Positions 24,823-37,904 are shown, counted from the first letter of the stretch. The stretch: DNA of 64,000 nucleotides from Microcebus murinus (GCF_040939455.1 NC_134117.1:24545501-24609500); one strand, 5' to 3'. Numbers and translations: made by a program. Notes: generated by a model from the letters alone, not told the origin.

Positions 24823-25570
24823 GAACTGTTTTTTGTTTTTAAAAATAAAGATACTGAAGAAGCAGCATAGAAAAAATTTAAAATCTTATAATTCCTTGAT
24901 TCTAGTATTACCACTATTTTCATTATTGTATATTAGCCCACATGCAAATATAGTTTTATAATACATAGTTGTAATCATGGTATCCTTCCATTTTGTGTTT
25001 TTCAACCTATATATCATAAATATTTTGTAATTTTTCGAAGTCTTTTTTAATGGCTGCATAGTGTGTTATTTTTGTGTATCCTAATTTACTGTATAAATGA
25101 TTGCTTTAGTTTTAGGCTTTTAGGGCATTTTGAAATAATTTTGTGTTTAAATTTGGTAGCTTAGAAAAGAATGTAAAAGCTGGTGGCATTTCTAGAGGAG
25201 ATGCAGTGATGAGATCATCTGAGTGCTTGTTCACTAAGGAACAGAGCTGACAGGATATTATAGAGAAAAACCCGTGGACAGAGTTAAACACCTCTCTGAA
25301 AGTATGAGGAAGGAAAAATTTAGCTTAATTCCATAAGTGTTTAGGTTCCTACCATCAAAGAACTTATGATTTAGTGGTGGATCTAGTGAAAAACCAATGC
25401 ACCTAAACAAATTTCACAATTGACTTGAACAAGACCATGTCTGACTCTCTGAAACAATTCTGTTTATTGCATGGATAAATTTGCACACATACTGGGTGAA
25501 ACCTAAGTTTAGACTATACAGCTCTAACTGGAATTTTACCAGATTCTCTTGTACTAAATCCTATAAATTA
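24823..25570. other. Intron without recognised gene
   Basis: An AT-rich block at about 24840-25130 looks like an old, unclassified interspersed repeat. The rest is single-copy-like. Confidence 0.35.
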
Positions 25571-25577
25571 GAAAAGC

Positions 25578-25661
25578 AGGCCAGTTGTGGTGGCTCATGC
25601 TTGTAATCCTAGCACTGTGGGAGGCCAAGCAGGAGGATTGCTTGAGATCAGGAGTTCAAGA
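25578..25661 (+). mobile_element. 3'-truncated Alu, sense
   Basis: Left-arm start only: 'aggccagttgtggtggctcatgcttg' to 'gagatcaggagttcaag'. Confidence 0.75.
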
Positions 25662-25706
25662 AAAGCAACACTCTGATAACATGTTTTATTATATTTATTT
25701 ATATAT

Positions 25707-25990
25707 ATGTTTTTTGAGACAGGGTCTCGCTCTGTTGCCTAGGTGACAGTAACATCATCATAGCTCGTTGCAGCCTCAAATTCCTGGGCTTAAGCAATCC
25801 TCCCTTCTCAGCCTCCCAAGTAGCTGCGTCTACAGGTGCATGCCACCACACCCAGCTAACTTTTTTCTATTTTCTGTAGAGATGGGGTCTTGCCCTATTC
25901 AGGCTGGTCTTGAACTCCTGGCTTCGAGTAATCCTCCTGTTTTGGCCTCCCAAAGTGCTAAGATTACAGGTGTGAGCCACTGTGGCCACC
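25707..25990 (-). mobile_element. Old Alu, antisense
   Basis: 'tttttgagacagggtctcgctctg' to 'gtgagccactgtggccaccc'. AluJ-like. It forms a cluster with the next copy, and both are bracketed by 'ctgataa(c/t)atgttttatta' at 25673-25691 and about 26255-26273. Confidence 0.82.
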
Positions 25991-26000
25991 CTAATTTTTT

Positions 26001-26254
26001 ATGTTTTTAAGACAGTGTCTTGCTTTGTTGCCCAGGCTAGCATGCAGCAAACTCCTAGGCTCAAGCAATCCTCCTGCCTCAACCTCCCAAGTAGCTGGGA
26101 TTCCACTATGCCTGACTAATTTTTCTATTTTTTGTAGAGATGGGTTTTCACTAAAGATGCCCTGGCTGGTCTTGAACACCTGGCCTCAAGTAATCCTCCC
26201 ATTCTAGCTTCCTTAAGTGCTAGGATTATAGGTATGAGCCACCATGCCAAGCCC
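26001..26254 (-). mobile_element. Old Alu, antisense, internally deleted
   Basis: 'ttttaagacagtgtcttgctttg' to 'tatgagccaccatgccaagccc'. Part of the left arm is missing ('ctagcatgcagcaaactcc'). Confidence 0.8.
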
Positions 26255-26734
26255 CTGATAATATGTTTTATTAAGGCTTCCATCTTTTTCATGAAATTGC
26301 ATGAATTTATAAAAATGAGGCATTGCTAGAAGAAATACAGAGCAGCCAGATAGGTTTTCTTTCCACCATTACAGCCATAGGCCCTCCCTTTGATAGAACT
26401 ACTGCTATTGCTCTTCTTGTTTAAGAATCTTGGGTCAGGAGTACATAGCAATGATGCTCAGATATGAAGTTCCTATTCAAATTGGTCTCACATTTCTTGA
26501 TGTTAGGTAGGCCCTACTTTCCTTCCTTTGGGAAAGTCTTAGCTACATTCATCTATTCATTTGGGAGGCAGTCTATTAAAATTAAATTTATAATAGCGCA
26601 TTTAATTCTCAGAGCATTCCTTTCATGTAGGTGTTGCTGTTATTCTCTAGTAGAGAGCTTGGACCTTGACAATTGGCTCCAGAGATTATGTTCTTTACTT
26701 ATTTCTCCATACAAGTACAGTATAAGCTCTTGAG

Positions 26735-26905
26735 TCATTTCTTCCAGGTTCAAATTCCAGCTCCATTACTTACAACTTGTGTGAATGACCTCAATCAATT
26801 ATTGTACTTGTCTCCTCTGAGTCTCAGTTTCCTCATCTGTGTGCTATTAATATATTGCATATAATATGACTTTTTCCAGTGCCTTGCATATAGTGAACTT
26901 TCTAC
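26735..26905 (+). mobile_element. MIR element
   Basis: 'caggttcaaattccagctcca', 'ctcagtttcctcatctgtgtg' and 'ccagtgccttgcatatag' are MIR hallmarks. Confidence 0.82.
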
Positions 26906-27545
26906 ATATTTCACTCTCATTAAGTAACCATTAATTAAAAACATGTATTTGGAGTGCTGATTATATGTGTGCTCTTTTAGGGAGTACTTGTGCTGTTTTG
27001 TCTCTTCTGAAATGGCACAGGTACTTTAATGTGTGGTCCTGAAGATCTTAACTGCTAGAGGATGTGTTCAGTTCTGTACTTCTGTCATCTTTCTTCCTGT
27101 GTGTGATTTTGGAAAAGAGAAAAAATTTGGTCAGATAGGAAAAAATATTTCTGGTTGATTCATTTTGCATATCGTACAATTAAGTCAGAGGAGCAAAATC
27201 AGATTACTCCTTGATTAAAACATGACCATCCTTTATCTGGAAAGGTTATTTGTCCTGTTTGAGTTTATACCTTTAGGCTCAGAATAATATACATGGAGCA
27301 GGAGAAGACACCAACTCAGCCAGTCAGTTCTACTAAATTAGCCCCAACCATTAGGGAAATGATAAATATGACAACCAGGTTACCCACATATCACCACCCC
27401 AGTGTAGATTTTAAATAAATGCAAAAATTAAGTTATAGAACTCTGTTAGCAGTGGGTAGGGAACCCAAGGTAGAGAAGGAGTAGAATATTTTGATAGAAA
27501 GTGAAAAGAAGTTAGAGAAAAAAATTCCCAGTGAAAATAGTCAAG
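26906..27545. other. Intron without recognised gene
   Basis: Single-copy-looking; nothing recognised. Confidence 0.35.
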
Positions 27546-27819
27546 GAGGCCACGCGAGGTGGCTCACGCCTGTAATCCTAACACTCTGGGAGGCGGGATG
27601 ATTGCTTGAGCTCAGGAGTTCGAGACCAGCCTGAGCAAGAGCAAGACCCCGTCTCTACTGAAAAGAGGAAAACAGGGCATGGTGGCGAGCGCCTGTAGTC
27701 CCAGCTACTTGGGAGACTGAGGCAGGAGGATCGCCTGGAGTTTGAGGTTGCCGTGAGCTGGGCTGATACCACGGCACTCTAGCCCAGGCAGGAGAACAAG
27801 ACTCTGTCTCAAAAAAACA
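27546..27819 (+). mobile_element. Alu, sense
   Basis: 'aggccacgcgaggtggctcacgcc' to 'actctgtctcaaaaaaacag', slightly shortened in both arms. Immediately followed by another sense Alu. Confidence 0.88.
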
Positions 27820-27822
27820 GAG

Positions 27823-28213
<391 letters not shown>

Positions 28214-28395
28214 CAGAAAGTAGTTGAGAGAATTCTATAAGCCCTTATATCCAGGTGAAGGATGTTTTTAACAAAAGATTGGCATAGGCTTTGTTTGGTT
28301 ATTCTAATAGTGCTATTCTGAGATGTGTCTTCATTCCTCATAAATGTGTTTTATACTAGGGGTTTGACAGATCTGTGTTCTTTCCTTCTTTACAG

Positions 28396-28471
28396 TCCTG
28401 AGACTTTCTACCAATGCAGGCCAGTGGAAGGAAGCAGCTAGCAAGGTGACCCATGCGTTGGTAAATATCAG
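28396..28471 (+). CDS. ARMH3: ARMH3 internal coding exon (about residues 569-594)
   Basis: This 76-bp exon has acceptor ttctttacag (AG at 28394-28395) and donor gtaagg at 28472. Two bases complete the valine codon begun at 19993, 24 whole codons follow, and the final AG starts an arginine codon. The peptide is [18 protein letters not shown] and then T-H-A-L-V-N-I. It is an amphipathic helix pair in the C-terminal domain and, from memory, matches human ARMH3. The next exon is more than 35.5 kb away. The upstream intron ends 182 bp after a pair of sense-oriented Alus (27546-28213), and an antisense Alu starts 1.6 kb downstream, so the exon sits between inverted Alu arms. Confidence 0.96.
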
Positions 28472-30047
28472 GTAAGGAATGAGAATTTCTTTCTTTCAGA
28501 GTTCCTTGGCTCTTCCCAAGGTTTATCATACCTTTCTAAGTAGAGTGCCTTGAACACCACTATTTTAAGCTCCAATATCTGTAGGAGTGGAAGAAATTGT
28601 TGTACTTGATCAAGAAAAGCAGGCATTCATGAGACTTTTGTCATATTGAAATAGCTCAAAGTGCTGGCTGTTTTATGAATTTTTCTACCAAGAGATGGTT
28701 GCAAGCCCCTTTCAGGCATCTTAGTTGCCAAAGTGTTTTCTGTGTATAGGGTTTTTTCTAAAAGATTTTTTCTGCTGTTCTCCGTGACTTCAGTGAATGA
28801 CTCATAGGCATCTAGAACTTTGACATTTTACTTTATGTGGCTATTTCTATTTGTGGCAAACAGAGGCAAATGGAGTCCATGGTGCTAAGTCATTTTAGGT
28901 TCTTTATGAAACATTTTAGGTTCTTTATGAAACATTTTAGGTTCTTTATGTATTGGATGAAGTTTTATCAGACATGGAGTTGGTTCAGGTCTTGAGGAGG
29001 CACCACTCACCCACAGGAGTGAGCTGTTAGTAAATGGAAAAGGGAAAGTGCTTTTAGTATTGTGAAACCTAAATCTGACTTTTCTTCCAGTTCTTGTTTC
29101 CTTTGTGCCTATGATTTTCATTTTCTCAGCAGTTATTAAATTGTTCTTGCAAACAATTGAAAAATTAACATTGAGTAAAAGAGGCAAACCCAACAGATGG
29201 GGAACTTGATTTAGCTCCAGATGTAAGCCTTGCCAGACATTCACAGTAATAGTAATGCACATTTACAACTTGGTGTAGATTCTAATGTATGACAGAGCTG
29301 TTTCTTTTTGTATCTTTCTTTTCTTTCTTGGTATTTAAAGGTAAAATGTCCTGTCCTTGCAGTGATTTACTACAGTGTTTGGCACATCTGGGAATAAAAG
29401 GAAAAGTGTGAAATGTGTGTGTTAGGAGGGCTGGGATGAGGGAGCATGGGGTGAGATGTGCTAACAAGATTGCAGTGAAGGTTGGTTTGCCTTACCTGTC
29501 TCCAGAGATATTTTGTAGCTAACACAATTTTATAAATCTCACAAATAAATGCATATCTACACCTAACAAATAATACAGATACTGTAGTGAAGCCTTATGA
29601 TAAATGTGATTTTCTGTAAGAATCAAGAATTACAAACTGCTTTCTCCCAAATATCCCTTTGCGACACAAGGGCAGTATGACAAATGTGGGTGTTTGAATG
29701 AAGCAATAGGTTCTGGGCTACAGTATGAAGTGCATATGGGTATAATTTATGTTGTGTTTATTTATTCATGTATTTACGTAGGCTTTCCAGGCAGCTTTTT
29801 TTCATCTGGGACCTGTTTCCTTGATCACATTCCTTAATGCTTGCCTTATCTCCTACTTTGTTGCTTTTCCTTTCAGTGGTTTCTGGCTTGGCTGCTGTCC
29901 TTATTCTTCCCAAGGGCCATCAAGCAGCTGATTTAAGCTTTTAGCCTCTCCTTTTTCTAAACAGCCAAGAAAGAAATAGACTGATCCTTGAACAGATGCC
30001 TGTAACCATGTAAACTCTTCCTTCTTTTTGTATGACTCTGTCAGGCT
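28472..30047. other. Intron start after the last exon in the window
   Basis: No gene or Alu. A three-copy 21-bp repeat is at 28891-28950. The reverse frame of 125 codons at 28885-29262 is produced partly by that repeat and has no recognised domain. Confidence 0.4.
28891..28950 (+). repeat. 21-bp tandem repeat, about 2.9 copies
   Basis: CATTTTAGGTTCTTTATGAA(A) is repeated perfectly at 28891, 28912 and 28933, the third copy being 18 bp. On the - strand it encodes a repeated KEPKMFH heptad, which I regard as incidental. Confidence 0.95.
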
Positions 30048-30061
30048 CATACTTCCATTTT

Positions 30062-30398
<337 letters not shown>

Positions 30399-30412
30399 CA
30401 TACTTCCATTTT

Positions 30413-30999
30413 CATTCCTCAAACTTCTCTGATGAACTTGCTACAGAAAATAATCACATTATTTTCACTGTTGCTAATGAATTAGATTCAGAGTATATGC
30501 TTAAAGTAAAAAAGACCCAGTCAGTTTTCTCAAGAGCTTATTGGAAAGATGTGTTTGAATGTCACTTACCACAGTAAAGGCCAGATCAGGGAAAAATACT
30601 TGTGATAGTAAGCCTGCAAAATTTACTTTTTTTCCTTTCTGACATCTATTTTCACTTACTTTATGCTAGACTTTGTGTTGCTCTTTTACATACTGTTTTC
30701 TTTAAACTTTAAACTCTATAGAGTATATTATATACTTTTAAAAATATTCTTTTGTCCAGTGTGGGAGCTGAGTCTTAAAGATATTGTGAGTTGTGGAGGG
30801 TCCCACAATTGCTCCTTGGCAAAGCTGAGAGTTAATCATAGGTCTTCTAAACTCCAAGTCCAGGACTTTTCCTTCAAAGCCATACCATAATGCCTCCTTC
30901 TATAGAATTGCATTGAAGACCACCTTGGAGGTAAACAGAAAACTCAGCATGAGGTATTGAAAGGGGCATGGATATTTGAGTTAGAAAAAATAGATTTTT
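30413..30999. other. Intron without recognised gene
   Basis: AT-rich; the 75-codon frame at 30663-30890 has no recognised domain. Confidence 0.35.
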
Positions 31000-31155
31000 A
31001 ATTTTTGTCACTACCTTTTATTATGTGACTTTGACCAAGTTACTTAGCTTCTCTGGGCTTCTTTCCACCATCTATAAAATGGGGGTGATGGTGATATCAG
31101 CTATTTCACAGGGTAGTGGTTGTGAGAATTATATAGTGTAATGTAGATAAAAGCT
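31000..31155 (+). mobile_element. MIR element
   Basis: 'tgactttgaccaagttactta', 'ccatctataaaatgggggtga' and 'gtgagaattatatagtgta' are MIR landmarks. Confidence 0.83.
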
Positions 31156-31169
31156 CCTAGTAACCTATA

Positions 31170-31470
31170 CAATACTGGTTATTTCACTTGGCATAGTATC
31201 TTCAAGTTTCACCCATGTTGTAGCATATGTCAGAATTTCCTTCCTTTTTAGGCTGAATAGTATTCCTTCATATATGCATATACCATGTTTTGTTTATTCA
31301 TTCATCAGCTGATGGACACTTGAGTTGCTTCCACCTTTTGGTTATTGTAAATAATGCTGCTGTGAACATGGGTATATAAATATCTGTTTGAGACCCTGCT
31401 TTTATTTCTTTGGGGAATATACCCAGAAGAGGAATTGCTGGATCATGTGGAAATTATGTGTATAATTTTG
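31170..31470 (-). mobile_element. L1 3' fragment, antisense
   Basis: 'gttatttcacttggcatagta', 'gatggacacttgagttgcttcc', 'aataatgctgctgtgaacatg' and 'gaggaattgctggatcatgtg' are reverse-complement L1 sequence. Confidence 0.88.
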
Positions 31471-33080
31471 TGAGGAATTGACATGCTGTTTTTTAGATTT
31501 AGCATTTTGATCCTTCGTTAGAGTGTTTCCTAAGTATGTCTTCATTTTTCTCTTCTCTAAAAGTTAAAATGTTACCTTAACCTTAAAAGATATTTTGCTC
31601 TTCTTTATAGGTGGACCTTTGGATGAGGGTAGTAGTCCAGGGAGTTTTCTTAGAGTCAGTATTCTACTTAGCCAAGGGCAAAAAATGGTATACCTAGAAA
31701 TCTGCACTCCACTGAGCCAACAGTAATAAGTGCTGCCTTATGCTCCATTGTCTTTCTCTAAGAGTTTGTGTTGTACATCCATGACACTGTTAACTTAGAG
31801 TGGTTTAGAAAACAAAATCCTGTGTCAGAAAATCTGACTTATGGGTTCCCCAGTGATACTGTGGGATATTTAACTATTGGCCACCACATTGATTATCAAG
31901 GACAGAGAACATGAATGCTTAGCAGTAAAATTGTGATGATGTGCAGGATTTACTTCTGCTGTTTATAAAGGTTATTTGTGCTGATCCCACACCTGGAAAG
32001 GATTTCTAAGGCAGAGTGAACAAACCACCTCTTAGCCACCTCTCCCATAGTATGTTCTTTGATTACCATAGGAAGGGCTTGGGTTACATGTGAAGTTTTC
32101 AGACACCTAACAGTTGGGAGACCTCCTAGACTGGTTTGCGAGTTGATGATGGCAAATTATGTCTTTGAGATGTCCTGGAATGCAGTGCATCTAAAGACAA
32201 CCCTAACATAGTGTCTCCCTAGCAGATGAAAGGCAGCAGAAAGGCTACAGACCTTTCTGTTCTAAGCATACTTAATTTAGATTGTCACAGTGAAAATTAA
32301 AAGTACTTCCACATTCTTCGAGGCCTAAATTTGCTCAAGTGTCAGTCTTTTTGCTTTTTACTTGTCTTTCATGGCTTAGTCATGCTAGTTCTTTAATTGT
32401 CAAAGTTATTTGTGTTTAAACAAATTGTCTCTCTCTTCCTGTTTGATCCTTTAGTGAGATTCTTAAAATGCAGCTGCTTGGAAACTGCTATTTTTATTGG
32501 AACACTTGATATCTTCAACAAACAGGGCCCTATGCTATTTCTTCCCCATAGGAGAATTGTTCCATTGCTTTGCCATGAGAAAAATAAAATATATTGTTCC
32601 ACCTTTAAGATTCTACTTGTTGGTATAATTATTGCTTCAGCTGCTTCCACAGATCTAATGGTCCACAAAGGAAGAATACTTTGAGGGGCCACGTGCAGGG
32701 CAGGAAGGAAAGCATTTGAGAATTTTGGCTAAGAGACTTATATGCTAAATATTTCCTGCTACCACTTAGTGGTGATCCCAGTGAGTGAAGCCTTGTACTT
32801 TAGGAAGATGTCTGCTGACTGTTAACCTAATTAGTCAGAAGAGAGAAAGAAAAATGTTAAACTAAAATCTGACCTTCATCTAACCAAACAACTTTCAAGG
32901 TAAGTAATTTGAGGCCCTTAATGAATCTCTTCAAGTTAACATCTTAATGCTTTTCACTTAATGAACATTTTATTAGCACCAAGTTCAAAATCCTATTCTC
33001 TGCACACAGAAATAGTGGCTGAATCACTGCAAGTAACTGTTTATCTTGTTCTGTAATTTTCTTAAGGTAGATAAAGTTGG
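31471..33080. other. Intron, mostly single-copy
   Basis: No exon or clear repeat over 1.6 kb. Opposing frames at 32393-32692 overlap each other and lack homology I recognise. Confidence 0.4.
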
Positions 33081-33315
33081 GTTTTTTTGTTTTTGTTTTT
33101 TTTTTGAGACAGAGTCTCACTCTGTCGCCCAGGTTAGAGTGCCTTGGCATCAGCCTAGCTCACAGCATCTTCAAACTCCTGGGCTAAAGGAATCCTCCTG
33201 CCTCAACCTCCTGAGTAGCTGGGACTACAGGCCCACACCAGAGATGGGGTCTCACTCTTGCTCAGAGCTGGTCTCAAACTCCTGACCTCAAGCAATCCCC
33301 CTACCTCAGCCTTAG
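33081..33315 (-). mobile_element. Internally deleted Alu, antisense
   Basis: T-run and left part of the body, then a jump from 'ggcccacacca' to 'gagatggggtctcac', so the middle is lost. It also stops early in the last arm ('ctacctcagcc'). Confidence 0.82.
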
Positions 33316-33408
33316 TAGATAAAATTTTAACTATGGTTAATGTATAAATTTTTTTCTTTATTTGGAATGCATTAAGCTGAAGGTTAGCTTTTCTTCAATA
33401 ATGACTTC

Positions 33409-33575
33409 AATTAGCCAGGCATGGTGGTACACACCTGTAGTCTCAGCTCTTAGGAGGCTGAGGCAGGTTCGCTTGAGCCCCCAGGAGTTTGAGGTTGCAG
33501 TGAGCTATAATGACGCCACTACACTCTAGCCCAGGCAACAGTGCAAGACCCTGTTTCAAAGAAAGAAAAGAAAAG
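33409..33575 (+). mobile_element. Alu right-arm monomer, sense
   Basis: 'ttagccaggcatggtggtacacacc' to 'agaccctgtttcaaagaaagaaaag'; one arm only (FRAM-like or 5'-truncated). Confidence 0.8.
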
Positions 33576-33699
33576 AATGACTTTTTAGATATTACCACTC
33601 TTAGACACAAACCTGGGGTTTGGAATGAGAATTCAGTGCATTTCTTTGTAAGTCTCTTAATTAAATTCACCTAGTGAGTTTGTTTCTTATCCTCTTGTT

Positions 33700-34770
33700 C
33701 ACTCCATGGTCTTTTTGTTCCTTTGTTGAGTTGGTCCCCCCCCTTCCTACTTATGTGCATACATAGCTGTTACACTCCTCCCTCCAAGAAAGGATGGGCG
33801 AGCTGTAAGTGTACACTGCTGGGGAGGCTAAGGAACAAAAATAGCTCTCAGCAGCCTCTAGATAAGGAGATTCATTGAGCATAAAACACCCTTTGGAATA
33901 GAATTCTGAATGTCAGAAAATAAGCCTTCAGATGGTAATCACTATTAATGGCAGCAAAGTTAGTGTTAGGATGGGAATACGAGGTCTCAGCCAGCCAAAG
34001 TCTCCCCAGCTTCCCTTGCCCATGCACCTGTTTGGGCTACAATATTTGCCTCATAGCCATAATTCTCTTATCAAAATGGATACTGATGAATTGAGAGAAG
34101 CAGCATTTTGATGTCCAGGCACTTCAGCTGAAGGATGTAACTTAAAGGTCTAGTGAAAAGTAAATATGGACTAAAGTAATTAATGATAGGGCAGAGCCAT
34201 TGGGCTGATGACTATATTTAAATAGCAGGGAATACATGAACATAACCTTCTATTCTAATTGTCTACTCTGGGGTGACAGGTAGACTCAGATTATCCCCTG
34301 AGTTAGAATTTATCAGTAATGACCTTTCTTCTGTTAATCAGACCCTGCTGATCTCCCATTAGAGAAAATGAAAAGCATTATGCAGATTAAAACAAAGCAC
34401 CAAAATGAAGCTGGTGTAATATTGCTTATCCAATGACTGGGAGCATTACATGTTATTATAATAGTCACTGTTCCCTAATCTCTTAAGACTGCAGCTAGAA
34501 TTGAAAAACCAAGCACTGAATCCCATGTGGTTAATCATCTGTTTTGCCCTAGCTTGTTTTATGCTGCAAAGTGAGATTTTGCATTAGGTCATAGCTGGGC
34601 TTGATGAACTGCAGTGCAGTTAAAAAGTTTTGGTTTAGGAGATTCAGATATTTGTAATTAAATGCCAAGATTTTTAGGTGGGGACTGCTGTGTTTCAGAT
34701 GAGTGTAGCTTTAGCATATACAACTCTTTCTAAACTTATCCTGAAGTTTTCTTGGAGTCTTTTACACACT
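33700..34770. promoter_or_regulatory. Candidate conserved non-coding block (speculative)
   Basis: More than 1 kb with no recognisable mobile element in an otherwise repeat-saturated intron. It contains many homeodomain-like TAAT/ATTA cores (for example near 34179, 34336 and 34361) and E-box-like CANNTG sites. Long repeat-free stretches inside large introns of housekeeping genes are often distal enhancers of neighbouring developmental genes. The sequence alone cannot prove this. Confidence 0.2.
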
Positions 34771-34784
34771 TTTCCCTTTTTAAA

Positions 34785-36100
34785 AAAACTTGTAGTAAAA
34801 TATACATAACATAAAATTTACCATTTTAGCAATTAATAAGTATACAGTTTAGCAGCATTAAGTACATTCACATTATCATGCAACCATCACCACCATTCAT
34901 CTCCAGAACTACTTTTTCCTGAACTGAAACTCTGTACCCATTAACTGCCTATTCCCTCCTCCTCCCCCCTGGCCATCATCATTCTATTTTATCTTTCTTT
35001 GAATTCCACTACTCTAGGAACTTCATTCATACATTTGCCCTTTGTGGGTTATTTCACTTAATATAATGTCCTCAAGGTTTGTCCATGTTTTAGCAGGTGT
35101 CAGAATTTCCTTTTTGAGGTTGAATAACAACCCATTGTATGGATATATCACATTTTATTTCTTCATTTTCATGTAGATGGACACATGGGTTGCTTCTACC
35201 TTTTGGCTATTCTGAATAATGCTGCTATGAACATGAGTGTATGTAAATCTCTTTGAGACTCTACTTTCATTTCCTTTGGGTAAATAGAGTAATTGCCAGA
35301 CTGTTTCTCAAAGTGGCTGCACCATTTTACATTCCAATTTCTTCATGTTCTTGCCAACGCTTATTTTTAGTCTTTTATAATAATGGTCATACTAATGGAT
35401 GTAAAGTGGTATCTCATTGTGGTTTTACTTTCATTCCTCTAATGACTAGGATGTTGAGCATCTTTTTATATGCTTACTAGCTATTTGTATATCTTTTTTG
35501 GAGAAATCTCTGTTCAAGTGCTTTGCCCATTTTTAAATTAAGCTATTTTTTTGTCGTTCAGTTTTAGGAGTTTTTCGTATATTCTGGATATTAATCCCTT
35601 ATCAGGTATATGGTTTGCAAATATTTTTCCACATTCCATGGGTTGCCTTTCATTTTGTTGGTAGTGTTATTTGATGCATGGAAGTTTTTAATTTGGGTGA
35701 AATTCAACTTATCTATTTTTTCTTTTGTTGCCTGTGCTTTTGGTGTCATATCCAAGAAGTCATTGCCAAATCCAATGTCATAAAGCTTTCCCACTATGTT
35801 TTCTTCTAAGAGTTTTATAATTTTAGCTCTTATGTTTAAGTCTTTGATCCTTTTTTCTTTTTTTTTTTTTAATGAAAAAAAAAAAGTCTTGCTATGTTGC
35901 CCAGGCTGATCTCAAACTCCTTGGCTCAAGTGATCCTCCCACCTCAGCCTCCTGAGTAGTAGGGGTTCCAGGCTCATGCCACTGCACCCATTCCTTTGAT
36001 CCATTTTAAGTGAATTTTTGTAATATATATGGTATAAAGTAAGGGTTCAACTTCATGTTTTTGCATATGGATATCCAGTTTCCCCAATACCCACTTTCCT
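34785..36100 (-). mobile_element. L1 3' region, antisense, about 1.3 kb
   Basis: Continuous reverse-complement L1: 'aaaatttaccattttagcaa', 'tgaaactctgtacccattaac', 'atgctgctatgaacatgagtg', 'gtggtatctcattgtggtttt', 'ttgcaaatatttttccacatt' and 'aacttcatgtttttgcatatg'. An Alu monomer interrupts it at 35855. Frames are broken by stops. Confidence 0.9.
35855..35990 (-). mobile_element. FLAM-like Alu monomer, antisense
   Basis: T/A tract followed by one arm: 'gtcttgctatgttgcccaggctgatc' to 'gccactgcaccca', about 135 bp. Confidence 0.75.
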
Positions 36101-36251
36101 TTTTTGAGATAGCCACCACTCAGATTTCTTAACTTGAATCAGGCTGAATTTGGAACTTAACTGATAAGAGGCAGAAATGGAACCTCTCCACATTTTTTCT
36201 TATGTATCCTTGTTCCTTTTTGTTTTTTGGATTGCACATTCCTCTGTTGTT

Positions 36252-36815
36252 TAAGAGGTAGCATAACATAGTGGTTAAGAGTAGGGAATTTAGAGTCAGG
36301 TTGTCTGAGTTTGAGTCCTAGCTCTACCTTTACTTTGGGCAAGTTATTTAACCACTCTTTGTTTGAGTTTTCTGAGCTTTAAAGTGAGGATATAACCCTG
36401 TGTCATTGTAGAGATTATTAAATAACAATATATGTAAAGCTCTTAGAATAGTGCCTGGCACATAGTCAGTGCTATGTAAATGCTTTTGTTTTTTTTTTTT
36501 GGAGACAGAGTCTCGCTTTGTTGCCCAGGCTAGAGTGAGTGCCGTGGCGTCAGCCTAGCTCACAGCAACCTCAAACTCCTGGACTCAAGTGATCCTTCTG
36601 CCTCAGCCTCCCGAGTAGCTGGGACTACAGGCATGCACCACCATGCCCAGCTAATTTTTTTCTCTATATATCAGTTGGCCAATTAATTTCTTTCTACTTT
36701 TTTATAGTAGAGACGGGGTCTTGCTCTTACTCAGGCTGGTTTTGAACTCCTGACCTCGAGCAATCCTCCCGCCTCGGCCTCCCAGAGTCCTAGGATATAT
36801 AAATGTTTATTATTG
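36252..36815 (+). mobile_element. Near full-length MIR, split by an Alu
   Basis: 'agcataacatagtggttaaga', 'gagtttgagtcctagctctac', 'gggcaagttatttaaccactc' and 'agtgcctggcacatagtcagtg' cover almost the whole MIR consensus. The tail ('aaatgtttattattgttat') resumes after the Alu at 36488-36795. Confidence 0.92.
36488..36795 (-). mobile_element. Lemur-type Alu, antisense, 5'-truncated
   Basis: T-run to 'cctcccagagtcctaggat'; the terminal 'tacaggcgtgagccaccgcg' part is missing. Flanks share 'tat(g/a)taaatg'. Confidence 0.88.
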
Positions 36816-37289
36816 TTATCTTTAAAAATATTGTTGTTCTGATTGTACCGGCCTTAGTCATGGGAACTCATTCTAGATGACCATGCCCCTTTCATACCAA
36901 ACTTTGTTCAATCCCTGTCCCTGCTTATGTGGACTTAGTAGAGACCAGAGATACAAAATTATGTTATTTGCAAGCTGAGATTGGGGGCAGAACTGAACTT
37001 AGGCTGCCAGTCTGTGCTTTGGGATCATTAATGGGAAAATAGTTTGGATGGGGAGAGTTTGTGTTTTCCATCACTTTCAGTCATTAGAAGAAATGTTTGA
37101 CCACGTAACCTTGGCTTTATTATTTTCAGGTGTAGTCTGTCTTTTTGCCATCATTGTGGTAAAAGAATGTGCCTCAAATGAATATGCATTTAGTTGAGAG
37201 GTTACTAACCAATGTGTTCTTATTTCTGGTTGGAGGAATTATAGGTGGTTTAAATTTTTCTTCCTTATATTTTAATTTATTAAAAACAT
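36816..37289. other. Intron without recognised gene
   Basis: Single-copy-looking, no supported feature. Confidence 0.35.
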
Positions 37290-37425
37290 TTAGCTGTGGA
37301 TTTTTTGTAGATTCCCTTTATCAGGTTGAGGAAGTTCCTAGTTTATTGAGTGTTTTTATCATGAAAGAGTGTTGGATTTTGTCAAATGCTTTTCTTGCAT
37401 CTATTGAGATGGTTGTGTGGCTTTT

Positions 37426-37756
37426 TTTTTTTTTTTTTTTTTTGAGACAGAGTCTCACTTTGTTGCCCAGGCTAGAGTGAGTGCCGTGGCGTCAGCCTGG
37501 CTCACAGCAACCTCAATCTCCGGGGCTCAGCGATCCTACTGCCTCAGCCTCCTGAGTAGCTGGGACTACAGGCATGTGCCACCATGCCCGGCTAATTTTT
37601 TGTATATATATTTTTAGTTGGTCAATTAGTTTATTTCTATTTTTGGTAGAGACGGGGTCTTGCTCAGGCTGGTTTCGAACTCCTGACCTTGAGCAATCCG
37701 CCCGCCTCGGCCTCCCAAAGTGCTAGGATTACAGGCGTGAGCCACCACGCCCGGCC
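37426..37756 (-). mobile_element. Lemur-type Alu, antisense, full length
   Basis: Perfect 15-bp duplication GGTTGTGTGGCTTTT at 37411-37425 and 37757-37771; inserted in the L1. Confidence 0.96.
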
Positions 37757-37904
37757 GGTTGTGTGGCTTTTATATTTCACTCTGTTGATACAGTTTACTA
37801 CATTAATTGATTTTTAGATGTTAAATGAACCTTGCATTCCTGGGATAAATCCTATTTAGTGTGTCTAATTCTTTTTATATATTGCTGGATTCAGTTTGCT
37901 AGTA

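Noticed and set aside
28900..28950. Three evenly spaced repeats as a CRISPR-like array
   Set aside because: The units are directly adjacent with no spacers, and the genome is clearly mammalian.
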